A stretch of DNA of 64,000 nucleotides from Mesostigma viride (taxonomy: Eukaryota > Streptophyta > Mesostigmatophyceae > Mesostigmatales > Mesostigmataceae): positions 527,471 to 591,470 of the forward strand of contig RPFO01000584.1 of NCBI GenBank assembly GCA_009746045.1, given 5' to 3'. The notes beneath the pieces are model-generated. The model saw only the letters and a list, made by a program, of their open reading frames with translations. It had not been told where the DNA came from and made no database searches. Within the stretch, counting starts at the first letter, position 1. Every line of letters begins with the position of its first letter. A program made the position numbers and the translations under genes. Below, one piece after another: positions 41,791-51,852 of the stretch.

Positions 41791-42590
41791 GCTAGCAAAT
41801 GTCACTACCTTTACCTATGCCTGACCTTACAAGTTGAGGATGGTCTAATGTAGTGGCAAACAGGTTATTTACAACAATTCACAGTTTTCTGACATAGTTT
41901 GAGGCAACTATACTTACCAAAATGCTTGAAAAAGGCAAAAATTGCACCATTTATGCTAGCAAACGTCACTATTTTGAGATCAAACTGGGCCCAAACTTGG
42001 CCCATGGTCTAATCTAGTGGTGTTTAGGTTGCTTCCAACATTTCATAGCTTTCTGACATAGTTTGATATTGTTTAGTAGCTTACACTGAGCAAAATGCTT
42101 GAAAATGGCAAAAAATGCACCATTTATGCTAGCAAACGTCACTATTTTGACGTCAGACTGAGCCCAAACTTGGCCCATGGTCTAATCTAGTGGTGTTTAG
42201 GTTGCTTCCAATATTTCATAGCTTTATGACGTAGTTTGATATTGTTTAGTAGCTTACACTGAGCAAAATGCTTGAAAATGGCAAAAAATGCAGTATTTAT
42301 GCTAGCAAACGTCACTATTTTGAGTTCAGATTGACCCCAAACTTTGTGCATGGTCTATTCTAGTGGTAATTAGGTTGCTTGCAAATATCCATGATGGTTT
42401 GACGTGATTTAGTACTGTTTCCTATTTATTACTATTTAATTTAATAACAAAAAATGACAAAAATGTACATTCATTGCTAGCAAATGTCACCAAGATGACG
42501 TCCGATCGATACCAAACTTTGTACGAGGTCTATTTTGGTTGCAAACATCATGCATGACAATTTTCAGCATAAAAAGACAAACTTCGGTAC
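41791..42590. repeat. 173-bp satellite, about 4.6 copies, next to the right TIR
   Basis: The anchor GCTAGCAAACGTCACTATTT or its variants starts at 41791, 41955, 42128, 42301 and 42476, giving spacings of 164, 173, 173 and 175. Units contain CCCAAACTTGGCCCATGGTC and TGAGCAAAATGCTTGAAAA. The two central units are most alike. Such tandem subterminal DNA is common in CACTA-type elements. Confidence 0.93.
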
Positions 42591-42679
42591 GAAGTACATT
42601 TTGCGTGCTGGAGTACATTCTTAATGGCTGGTAGGGTTCTCTTGGTCTCACAAAAAGGTCATTTGCTGCTCATAGCCCC

Positions 42680-44230
42680 ATGTCCTTTGATGATGTAGAC
42701 CTGGATTGTCACACTTTCGCTGGCCTTGAGGCCTGGCGAGTAGCATTGGCGCGTGCGCTCCAGGAGTGGCAAACGCTGGATGTTTTTGAAGGCATTTCAG
42801 AACCTCCACCCAATGCTCAAATGCTTCAGTTGCGTTTTGTATGCAAGATGAAGAGCAAGCTTGGTGAGCCTCCCATACCAAACGCACGTCCAGTCGTGAC
42901 CCAGTTCCATGGTACTACAGACTTTGATAAGGAGGAGCTGTACACTCCTGGCCTGTCACATCCTGTTCTCAGGCTTATTCTTAGTCTGTACCTTGGTGCT
43001 TTGGACTATGGCTTGGATTATGGAGCAGAAATTGATGACTTCACCAGGGCCTTTTTGCATGGTGATCCTCAGGTGGCCAGAGCCACTTGGCAAGCTCAAA
43101 GACCCTGTTGTGTTAAGACCCCAGCATGCTGGATAGCTGAAGTAGGTCATCCCTACATGCAGCCTAAAGTGGGCTGGGAAGGACTGGTCAGCAGTCCAGT
43201 CATCTGGTATGAAACCATTGCTCCTGCCATCCAGGAGAGATGTCAGATGCAACAATCTCATCTTGCTTATTGTCTCTTTGTGGGGCAATCCAAAGGACAA
43301 CCCACCTGGGCTACCTTACATGGAGATGATATGCAACGCATTGGTCCCAAGGGATGGTTGAATGAGACCTATAAAAGGCTCAATGACAAGTCCCCTATTG
43401 GTACCAGAGCATGGTTTAGTAAAAACAGCCAGGTACCTTACTGTGGCATTGGCTGTACCCTTTTCCAGGATGACAAAGGATGGCATCTTAAGCTGCAATC
43501 GGCGAAGGGGTATAAAGAAAAAGTAATAACTCAGTTGCCCAAGAGAGTAACTGAGGAGAATGCCCCTACGGTTAAAGGTCAACTGGGTTGGCTGGCTGCC
43601 ACAACTAACCCTGACCTGGCAGTACAGAGTAGGATGCCAGACTCTGTTGTTGTAGGAGAAGGAAGGAGGCGCCTGGAGAGCTGCCTCAATGAATCTCCTG
43701 ACTTGGTGTTGTCTGGTGTAGACTGGCATGGGCGCATCATCATAGACGCCTACACAGATGCTAGCCAAGAGTCTAGATCTGCCAACAAGATTGGTGCCAG
43801 AGCCGGATGCCTGATCACCATCAGGAATGAAGGCAAACAGCCCTCGTTGGTATACTGGTCCAGTAACCTTCAGAGGAGGCGGTTTGCTGGCATTGACACC
43901 GCTGAGTGCAGGGCATACGCCATGTGCATTCGCGATGCCATATACATAAGAGAGCTACTCTTATGGTGTCTGAGTCAGATAAGACCTCAACCCGTGATTG
44001 ATGTCAGGGTTTATTGTGATAATAAGCCCGTGGTCTCTTTTATCAAGAATGAGAGGGCCACTACTACTGACTTGGACTACCTTGTGGCAAAGGAGTTGTC
44101 CAGCCACTGTATAACCATACATCTGCCAGGACACTCAAATCCTGCTGATGCTATGACCAAGCTTCCACGACTGGCCCTTAATGGGTACCAGTTGCTGCGG
44201 TCCATGATGGCTGGGAAACCCTTGTCATGA
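42680..44230 (+). CDS. copia reverse transcriptase and RNase H
   Basis: Copies element RNA to DNA and removes RNA from the hybrid. The frame is open from 42635 after the insertion; the first ATG is 42680. RT text includes WRVALARALQEWQTLDV, NARPVVTQFHGTTDFDKEEL, AEIDDFTRAFLHGDP (motif A) and ATLHGDDMQRIG in place of the usual YVDD. RNase H follows with IIIDAYTDASQESRSANKIG, ECRAYAMCIRDAIYIRELL, VRVYCDNKPVVSFIKNERAT and HLPGHSNPADAMTKLP, matching copia RNase H and keeping its acidic residues. It ends at TGA 44228, 268 bp before the 3' LTR. No internal stops. HGDD instead of YVDD is unusual. Confidence 0.88.
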   Translation: MSFDDVDLDCHTFAGLEAWRVALARALQEWQTLDVFEGISEPPPNAQMLQLRFVCKMKSKLGEPPIPNARPVVTQFHGTTDFDKEELYTPGLSHPVLRLILSLYLGALDYGLDYGAEIDDFTRAFLHGDPQVARATWQAQRPCCVKTPACWIAEVGHPYMQPKVGWEGLVSSPVIWYETIAPAIQERCQMQQSHLAYCLFVGQSKGQPTWATLHGDDMQRIGPKGWLNETYKRLNDKSPIGTRAWFSKNSQVPYCGIGCTLFQDDKGWHLKLQSAKGYKEKVITQLPKRVTEENAPTVKGQLGWLAATTNPDLAVQSRMPDSVVVGEGRRRLESCLNESPDLVLSGVDWHGRIIIDAYTDASQESRSANKIGARAGCLITIRNEGKQPSLVYWSSNLQRRRFAGIDTAECRAYAMCIRDAIYIRELLLWCLSQIRPQPVIDVRVYCDNKPVVSFIKNERATTTDLDYLVAKELSSHCITIHLPGHSNPADAMTKLPRLALNGYQLLRSMMAGKPLS

Positions 44231-44498
44231 GGAGTAATCTGGGAGCCTGAGCCTAATGCTCCTCCTGTAGGTTTTTATCCCCCTGGAGGTTTTGTCCTCT
44301 CTGGAGAAGAGGTTTTCCTTCAGATTTGGGTTTTCCCTACAGCAGGTTACACCAACCATGCAATGATGAGATGCAAACTCCATAAGACCCAAGTGAGTCC
44401 CCATTGCCCACATATGTGAAAGTGAACTGGCCAGGTGCGGCCGAACATCAATGAATACATCTAAGCCTTATCACTTTCACAAGGGAAAGAATGGCTGG

Positions 44499-44980
44499 AG
44501 TTGGTTGGAGACCCATCTAGGGTCCACATGGGTCCTCAGAGATAGAGGATCTTGTACAGATTACTACAATATACTTTATTGTAGTATTGGGCCAATGGCT
44601 GTACTTCACTAGTACTCGCCAATGGGATAACGCCACGTAGAATATGTGGGCGTCTCCCAGGCCTCCACGTCACCGGCTGGTCAAGGGCCGGTGTAGTACT
44701 GTCAATAGGACTGAGCCGACTATCGGCCTATTATGTATGCGCATCTGCCTTGGTACCTCCTAGAGGATTCTAGAAGTATCTAACACGCGGCATGCACTGA
44801 ACTACACGGAATGCATGTCCACGTAGGATATTCAGCAAGACTGATGAAGGTGCCAAGCGCAATAGAATATATGCGCAACGAAGACGAATTATGCAGCAAC
44901 GACAATAACGTATGAGAACAATAAACACAACGTTCATTTCATGCTTTCTGATTTACATCGCATTCCATTTATTTGCAACT
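44499..44980 (+). repeat. 3' LTR of the copia element
   Basis: Same length and sequence as the 5' LTR except A at 44925. It is preceded by the purine-rich AAGGGAAAGAATGGCTGG (44481-44498), a possible polypurine tract. Confidence 0.95.
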
Positions 44981-44985
44981 GTTAC

Positions 44986-45290
44986 GGCTAACCGGATAGG
45001 CTTTGCTGGCTAAGACATAAACCAGCGGTTGGCCAGCTCCGACAGCAGTTCTCTGTGTTCACCTTCTCCCAAGCTCAACGTGACCGACGGCCATATAGCT
45101 TAGCCGGTCGGGGGCTTTAACTTGTATTCATAAACATCCCGATGATGGCTTCCCGGCTTGGCTAAATTCTGAACGATCACGTGCATGCATGCATGCATGA
45201 TTTGATGATGAGGGGGTTGTGGGTGAACCCTGGACCGTAATGTATCCGTGGGGAGTTTATGTAACATGCACATATCCCTGAGAATCCATT
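44986..45290. other. Right flank of the copia element
   Basis: Unique-looking sequence with a short GCATGCATGCATGCATGA run (45182-45199). No gene is seen. Confidence 0.5.
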
Positions 45291-45412
45291 CGATCCATCC
45301 CATGTTCCCCTCCCACTGAGGACTTATGCATGCTCACGTGACGCAGTCACGTGTGACTATTAATCAATTAATTAATTCATTCAATTAATTAATTAATAAT
45401 TAATTAATCCCC
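45291..45412 (+). repeat. Second copy of the LINE 3' region with TTAA tail
   Basis: CCATCCCATGTTCCCCTCCC, GAGGACTTATGCATGCTCAC, GACGCAGTCACGTGT, then TTAATTAATTAATAATTAAT. It matches 18870-18952 in order and orientation. Confidence 0.8.
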
Positions 45413-45773
45413 GAGAAGGGGCCGGCATGAGGTTTTAAATACATATTCTGAGCTACAACCTGCAGACGGGGGAATGTAAACTGCCACCTACTCTGGGTGC
45501 ACAAGGTGCACCTGCACCACCATGTTAGTGTATCATATGCAAAGAGCTAGGCCTGACACGGGGTGGAAGATGATTATGGCTGAGCAATAGCTAGTAGTAG
45601 GCAGTGGCGTCTCAGCAGAGGGTGCCTCTCTGTATGGGCAAATCCTGGCTAATGCATCATCTGGTTCTGGTACAAGCGCCTCGGGCACCCGGAAGGCTGA
45701 ACCCACCGCCATGACGTACCCGGGGCGCCGGCCAAGCGGCTCCGCAACTGGGCTGCTGACTCTTAACCCTTAA
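45413..45773. other. Non-coding with a reverse-strand dispersed repeat fragment
   Basis: 45500-45520 (GTGCACCTGCACCACCATG) is the reverse complement of text at 51855-51872. No gene is supported. Confidence 0.45.
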
Positions 45774-46302
45774 CTGGGTTTTCACACTCGGGTTTTTTTC
45801 GGTCGAATTTCCGTTTTGGCCGGAAAAAATTCGACGAAACTTTTTCACACTGGGTTTTTCCGGTCCGAAACAGAAGAACGGGTCATTTCCGTTGATCCAC
45901 GGTAATACCACTGAATTTGGCCAAATCAGGTGGCATTCAGTGGTATTGGGTGGTAGACCCATTTGGGGGTCTACCACCCAATACCACTGAATTCCACCCC
46001 AATTGTGGCCGGGGGGGCGCCGCGCCACAATTTTTTACTTGTCCGACCCAATAGGATGCGTCCACCTGGACGGTCGAAATTCACTTCGCATCAGGTCCGC
46101 ATGCCCAATTCTGAACATGTCCGACCAGCCCACGGAAACAGCCGTAACAAACTTGCCATTTTTTCGCAGCCCGTACAGCGTGTCAAGCCCGGCGCGTGCA
46201 CGGCCCTATTCCGGCGCATACCACTTTTGGCCGAAAGTCCGCCGAATTTCGCCGGAGCGTCCAAACAATTCGACCGAAAAAAACCCGAGTGTGAAAACCC
46301 TG
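45774..46302. mobile_element. 529-bp PIF/Harbinger-like MITE
   Basis: Terminal inverted repeats contain a perfect 34-bp core at 45776-45809 and 46267-46300, starting GGGTTTTCACACTCGGGTTT. TAA flanks both ends (45771-45773 and 46303-46305), the TWA-type 3-bp target of PIF/Harbinger. Inside is a hairpin with a 26-bp stem and 6-nt loop. No transposase is present, so it is non-autonomous. Confidence 0.85.
45935..45992. repeat. Perfect 26-bp-stem hairpin inside the MITE
   Basis: ATTCAGTGGTATTGGGTGGT and the rest of the arm (45935-45960) pair with 45967-45992 around the loop ATTTGG. Confidence 0.93.
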
Positions 46303-46335
46303 TAAATGGCCGTATACACTAGGAAGTCGGCGGAA

Positions 46336-46650
46336 ATTCGCACTGAGATTTCTTGAGATTGTCCTGAGTTTTTTTGAGATTTATCTACACCCATCTTGAG
46401 ATTTCCTGAGATATCTTGAGAATGTCTTGAGAATGTCTTGAGATTGATCTTGAGTTTTCCTGAGATTGTCTTGAGATTGTCTTGATATTTCGTACTGAGA
46501 AAATCTGGTAAGTGCGCAAGTCTCGGGTCCTGAGATTTCTGGTGAAAAAAATCTCAAGATTTTCAACCGAAAAACTCAGGTGTTGAGATTTTGACTTTGT
46601 AGTGAAAATCTCAGGACAAAAAAACGAGTAGAATCTCAAGAAAATCAAGA
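46336..46650. repeat. Foldback array of TTGAGAT/ATCTCAA units
   Basis: The left half repeats TCTTGAGATT-type units; the right half (after about 46530) carries the reverse form AATCTCAAGA. End blocks such as TTTTTTGAGATTT and AATCTCAGGACAAAAAAA mirror each other. It looks like a small foldback element built from one short motif. Confidence 0.75.
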
Positions 46651-46949
46651 GCATGCACAGGCGAATTCTCCAGCCATTTGTTGCACGGATGCAACATGCC
46701 GTTTGTGGTAGATATAAATTATCCGTCCCGGTCGATCGGCGCCGACCGTAATCCGGCGCCAGTGCCGAGGCCATAGTAGTTGGCAGCCGAGGCAACCCGT
46801 GTGGAAGTATAAGTGTAGAAGTTTTGCTGACGAACTTGGCCTTTGCGCCGTAGGCAGACCTAGCGCCTGAACGGGAGTTACGGGACAGCCAAGTGGCACT
46901 GCACATGCGTTATGATGGTACCTACGGACATTTGGATATTTTTCAGGAG
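46651..46949. other. Non-coding, nothing recognised
   Basis: No gene is supported. The left edge of the gypsy LTR may lie in or just after this stretch. Confidence 0.4.
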
Positions 46950-47895
46950 AGGCCTCTAGCCGTACTGGTCTTTAATGTGTTCTAGACGGTTCGAGAAGCC
47001 CGTCCCCGCGGACCTCACGTCATGCCTGGTTGGCAGCGCCAGGCGCAGCCGCCAACGGGGACGAAGGGACAAAATAGGAAGGCACGAGCTATGCCAGCAA
47101 TCCGGATCACCTTGTATCGTAATTTACCACGTTGCTCTACAGATTATTTACCATCGCTTAATCCTGGAGTGTAAATCTCCTGTGGGCTCGAGTGTGAATC
47201 CCTCGCCTACTGGGTGTAAGTCTTCCCGCATTGAGTGTTTTAATCTGTGTGGTAACATTGTAATATACGAAACCGGTTTTCCGGGTTTGAGCTTATTCGT
47301 ATTGTGTGACGAGTATTCTTAAGCCACCATCGTGCGCTGTGACGCATAGGAAATCAAAGGTCTTTCGCATTCGTTCTCAATCCTTAAGGCGCTATTTTAA
47401 GTAGCCATACGTGTTAAACTGGACTCGGAGGAAACTTTCCTAGTGGCCTCTATCCCGTCCCGTTTTTCTGTAATCTGATCCGGATCAGCAACGGAATTAT
47501 ATAAGGGCCGGAACCCTTACTAATTCCGCTTGCAGTAATTCATTGTGGGGGTCGGATCCCCACAATCCTATCTGTCCATACCCGCTACCCATATTGCGGT
47601 TCTTGCATGCCCCAACCTGGCCTTGTCCGGTTGACCTAAGGGATTCGTCCGGAAACGAATCTCCTTATATTGCGTGCTTTAAACGGAAACGCTTTGTGGG
47701 TTGCAATTTCACGCATTGTTTGGCGTCTTGGCCATTGCCTCACACCCTATATCTGGGATACTTACTGTCAGCTCCGGCAAGCTGCAGTAATATCTCACGT
47801 CCTTTAATTGACGTATACGTATTTTTTGTGCTTAATTTGTCATCCCGCCAAGGTGACTAGAGGCACATTGTTCACACTTTACCAGCCACCACGCG
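46950..47895 (+). promoter_or_regulatory. Probable 5' LTR and leader of the gypsy element
   Basis: Non-coding sequence directly before gag. A TATATAA at 47498-47504, followed by GGGCCGGAACCC, could be the U3 TATA box. The LTR ends and primer-binding site are not resolved. Confidence 0.45.
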
Positions 47896-48614
47896 ATGGC
47901 TGACGGTATTGAGCGAGGGCGACGAGAGGCCCATCGCTTCTCTCCTGCCCCTTCCCTCGTGGCAGCACTCGAGGCGGCAGAGAGAGCTACCCAAAATCAC
48001 TCACGCCCGAGTAGTGAGCGTGGCTCTAGGGGGTCATCCCCAGCACAAACCCCACGTTTGGGAGGGAATTCCTCGGCGGCTGCCGGTGCACCACCTGATA
48101 GCCCTGTAGGGAATCTTCTTAATGGACCACCAAGTGGAACATCCATCGCGGGGTTGTCGGCGGGTCCGGCCCTTGGTGTAGGAGCCGGCGCGGCCGGGGG
48201 CGCAGGGGAATAATGTTACCCTGCACTACGGTAGGAGTGGGGCCCTGCCTACGGTGCTGCCGCAACCTACATTGGCCACTTGGCCTGGCAGCAGCGCCCC
48301 GGCGCCACCCTTGTATGATAGCCGATCGCGGTCTCGCCGCGCTGCGAATCGGGCGTCCTATCATGCGCCTGGACCCCTTGGGGCTAGCCCCTTCGGCCAT
48401 GCCTCGCCAAATATGGCTGGGCAGGGCCAAGGCACCGCACGGACCGGTCGGTCTTCCTTCGGGGTCGCAGGGGAGGCGATTCCCCTCCCCAACTCAGCAT
48501 ACGACCGCCTGGCTCCGGGTGACCCACGAGAGCAGCACCCAGCGGCCACCGCCGCCCATCATTATGCAAGCCGCGCCCACTACCCACATGGGTATGAGCA
48601 CCCGGGTGAGGATG
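47896..48614 (+). pseudogene. gypsy gag, 5' part
   Basis: Starts MADGIERGRREAHRFSPAPS with ATG 47896. The text is Ser/Pro/Gly-rich. The first frame stops at 48211, while the frame that continues into the 3' gag part runs through from about 48190 (NNVTLHYGRSGALPTVLPQ), so a one-base shift lies near 48190-48210. It is cut by the CACTA element after the codons for PGED. Removing the element plus its TG copy joins it in frame with ECSPPAGYPRG at 59394. Confidence 0.72.
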
Positions 48615-48945
48615 CACTAGGAGTTAATTTGAAGCCCCCGTAACCTGTCCGGTAACTTCGACGCCCCCGTAACCTGCCCGGTAACTTCGACGGGCCAGGT
48701 TACGGGTCCGTATTCGTTGGCGGTTTGGGTTACCGGACCGGTTACGGTACCATTCGGAATATTGGCCCCGAGATTCGGTACGGCCCAGTAACTGGGCCGG
48801 TTATGTTTACGGGGGCGTGAACGGCTTCGGTTCAGGTTACGTTGGGGTATACGGGACGGGTCAGGTAGTGGTTACGGCGCCATAGCTGCCCCAATATTAG
48901 GTACTGGGGTGGTTACGGAGCCGTTATCGTTAACTGGATCGTAAA
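48615..48945. repeat. Left TIR and GTAACC subterminal array
   Basis: CACTAGGAGTTAATTT, then two tandem copies of GCCCCCGTAACC ... GGTAACTTCGAC. Many GGTTACGG and CCGTAACC motifs in alternating orientation continue to about 48945. Confidence 0.9.
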
Positions 48946-48970
48946 CCGCGACATAGCTGGCTAGCTACGC

Positions 48971-50230
48971 ATGCACACTGTGGAAGACGTAGAAGACGCG
49001 TTAATTGACTTCTCTGCAGCATCAGCAAAGTATGATGTACATGGCAACCCATGGAAGCGTGCGGCGGGGGCAAAATATATGCTACAGGAATTGAGAAAAT
49101 GGCATCAACAAAATCGCACGCTGTGGAAGAGCCTTAAAGTGGTAAAACAACGCCACAATGGAGGTGTGACCAGTCGGCTTCAGGGAAGAGTAGCGGTGAG
49201 TCACTCTCTTATTTTAGTTGGCGGCAATTCATTGCTGTGTTGCAGGCTGCCATGCCAGCAGTCTTCCCTAATGTGTATGGTAGGAGTACAAGACTAAGGC
49301 AGTTATGTTGCTGGCCTCTGCACTGACCCTCCCGCTACATTGTTGGTAATGTTGCTGCTTGGTTGGCTTTCCTTTGACGTGCATATCGTCCAATTCTGTG
49401 ATGCAGATTGAACGCCTAAGCAGCCACATCTATATCTGGAGCAAGGCATGAACGGCAGCAGAAAAGAGAGAGGAAGAGAGGGAAAGAGAGGCTGCGGAGA
49501 AGCGCGAGGAACAGCTAAAATGCAAGAGGCAACGGGTGGAGGAACCTGGCAACGAAGCCAGTGGTAGTGGGAGCTGCGAGCAAGCACGTCAACTGCGGTG
49601 GATGCACACGTGGGGGAGGCACATGCGGGGCAAGCATGTGTAGGCCTGCAAATCGTGCCAGGGCCCACCGTGATTGCAATTGCCGAGTTCCTGCTGAAGC
49701 GAGCACTGGCCTCCTTTCCGCAGTTGGCAGCCAAGGACGCGACAATCACGCTTGTGGAGAGTTTGTGTAAGGAAGAACCTGGACTCGGCATCGGGCAGTC
49801 CAGCGGTGGACCTGCTGAACAACACAGCCTGTGCCCTTGCGAATGCCGCGCTGCAGTTGGTCTCCAACTCCGTCCATCCATGTTGATGGCAAGGTTAGTT
49901 GTGCCACATTTTCTTCCTGTTTTGGGTATGATGCATCAATAATTGCCCCTTGTATGTACGGGTGCGGTCGATTGACCTCCCTCCAGCAACATTGCAACAT
50001 CCGTTACTGACGTCCACTGCGGCGGATGCGTTCCTCCAGCATGTTAGTTGCCTTGTGAGCTGTAATTGTGCAGGGTGTCGTCAGTACATCCGATGAGAAG
50101 GATAACAAGGAGCTCAAGTGTCACTGGTGTTGCCTGGTTGATGGCGCACGTAATATCCATGGGCATCAGCATATGGTCCCAAACACACTCAAACGGCTGG
50201 CCGAGTCGCTGGGAGAGGCAGTCCACATGC
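48971..50230 (+). pseudogene. Unrecognised multi-exon gene fragment carried by the CACTA element
   Basis: Exon-like block 48971-49195 starts MHTVEDVEDALIDFSAASAK, is helical and basic (KYMLQELRKWHQQNRTLW), and ends at GTGAGT. A second block after CAG 49407 reads IERLSSHIYIWSKA, then a stop. A charged coil (EKREEERERE, EEQLKCKRQRVEEP) continues in the same frame. A third part, in shifted frames, has VIAIAEFLLKRALASFPQLA and SGSPAVDLLNNTACALANAA. A last block after CAG at 50074 has KCHWCCLVDGARNIHGHQH, a Cys/His group, ending at GTGGGT near 50240. Stops and frame changes indicate a dead gene. The family is unknown; it may be a captured host gene or transposase-associated protein. Confidence 0.45.
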
Positions 50231-50251
50231 AGTTGGAGAGGGTGGGTGGGT

Positions 50252-50432
50252 GGGGTGGCGGGAGGGAGGGAGGGAGGGAGGGAGGGAGGGAGGGAGGGAG
50301 GGAGGGAGGGAGGGAGGAGGGAGGGAGGGAGGGAGGGAGGGAGGGAGGGAGGGAGGGAGGGAGGGAGGGAGGGAGGGAGGAGGGAGGGAGGGAGGGAGGG
50401 AGGGAGGGAGGGAGGGAGGGAGGGAGGGAGGG
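50252..50432. repeat. (GGGA)n microsatellite
   Basis: About 45 GGGA units with two GGAGGGA interruptions, directly after the last exon-like block. Confidence 0.96.
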
Positions 50433-51215
50433 TGGGTGGGTGGTTATGGTGGGTGGATGGGTGCAAGGGTGGTTGCTTATAAGTGAATCGCCAGGTGGCT
50501 GGGGGATCGACGGGGTTTGGGAACTCCTAGGTGGGTGCATTATTGGATGCCTGAGTGAAACTGTTTCATGGGCTGGAGGATTTGCACCGTTGGTTTGTGG
50601 CGGGTGGATGTGTAGCTGTGATTAGAAGTGGGTGGGGTGAGCGATGGGGAAGGTAGATGGGTGGGTGGGTGCACGGATATGGGTGGGTGGGTGGTTTTGT
50701 AGTTGGGATCGACTCACCTATCGCGGGTGAAGGGCTGTGCATGTTAGGGGTGAGATGGGTGGGTGACTGGCTGAGAGGATGTGGATGTGTGAGGGTGAGT
50801 GGGTGCAGGTCGGTGGGTATAAGGGTATGGGGGGAAAGAGTGGTCGAGTGGGAAGGGGCGTGGGTGGGTCAGGGGTGGGCGGCCCGGTGGGCACACATGG
50901 GGCCAGCTGGCTGGGTGGTTAGGTGGCTGCGTGGTTTTAGTAATGGGTGCCTGGATAAAAGGATGGGTGAATGCCTCCTTATTGCCTAGGTGGGTAGATT
51001 GCATATGTGGCTAGCTGGGTGGGTGGATGTCCCAGTGGGTGGGTATGTGGCTGGGTGCCTGGGTGCACGAGTGGTTAGATAGGTTGGTTTAGTAGGTGCG
51101 TGGCTGGCTGGCTGGGTCACCGGGTGGGTGGACCAGTGGGTGGCTGGGTACTCAGGTGCGCAAGTGTATGAGTACTTGTGTGGGTGGGCCAGGTGGATGC
51201 ATGGGTGGGTGACTG
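50433..51215. repeat. Degenerate GGGT/GGCTGGGT repeat region
   Basis: G- and T-rich sequence dominated by GGGTGGGT, GGTGGCTGGG and TGGGTGCATGG pieces without a stable period. Open frames here are compositional. Confidence 0.7.
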
Positions 51216-51852
51216 CATGGGTGACTCGGTACGCACAAAGGGCAACGGATATAGACATGGGGATATGCCAATGCCTTGGGGTGAGCACACGTGGATGCCA
51301 GGTGACATGTGCCAGCCTGTCGCAGTTATACTATACCTTGGCGTTTGCTTGGCGTGTCGTTGCCAATAATTTCACACAGGACGTACATGGTACGTGTTGG
51401 TAGCAATCACATGGCTGTGTTAGTGAGTGATGTTGCATGTATTGTTCAGCTTTCTTTCCCATTTTGCAATGTGCCAAGGTTCTTAAGTAGTTTAGAAGTA
51501 TGGTGTCATGGGGTACACATCAAGGAGACAACCAGCGCAGGCCAGAAATCGGGAGAATCCGGACCATGGTAGCTCACATGCATGTGCACTGCACATCACA
51601 CATTTGTGGCATACTCGCAATGTCTACCTTACATCTTGCATTCTGTTAGGAACAGTCGCCACTCAGGCATTCACATGCACCAGGGTTTCGCTCACTGTTT
51701 GTGCTGTAGTCATCGTTAAATAAAAAATCTTTACAAAGCCTGGCAATTGTCATAATGTTGGGCTCCTTATGACATGAGATTTTGCACACGAAGTTTTGCG
51801 ACCATGCTTCAGATGCTTGCATGATGACGACCAGTTTTGGTTGTAATATGAC
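51216..51852. other. Non-coding, nothing recognised
   Basis: No gene or clear repeat. It may be part of the CACTA element's original interior. Confidence 0.45.

Larger units (their letters stand above)
34085..42636. mobile_element. 8,552-bp TIR element inserted in copia pol (CACTA/Harbinger-like target size)
   Basis: Terminal inverted repeats of 32 bp (34085-34116 and 42605-42636) match at 30 positions. They start CCCTGCCAGCCGTTAAGAAT on the left and, in reverse complement, CCCTACCAGCCATTAAGAAT on the right. The 3-bp duplication TTC lies at 34082-34084 and 42637-42639. Removing the element and one TTC puts the copia pol frames together, which independently supports the ends. A 3-bp target copy suits CACTA or PIF/Harbinger, but the terminal bases fit neither well. 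Inside are C-rich arrays, a large palindrome, two unrecognised ORFs and a 173-bp satellite. No known transposase is seen. Confidence 0.85.
29472..44980 (+). mobile_element. Ty1/copia LTR retrotransposon, young, carrying two DNA-transposon insertions
   Basis: Two 482-bp LTRs (29472-29953 and 44499-44980) differ at one position (T29898, A44925). The 5-bp target duplication GTTAC lies at 29467-29471 and 44981-44985. The order is gag, integrase, protease-like segment, RT-RNase H, that is copia order with integrase before RT. The 15.5-kb span shrinks to about 6.5 kb without the MITE at 30993-31481 and the 8.5-kb element at 34085-42636. Near-identical LTRs mean the element inserted recently, and both DNA elements came in afterwards or just before. 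Confidence 0.95.
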
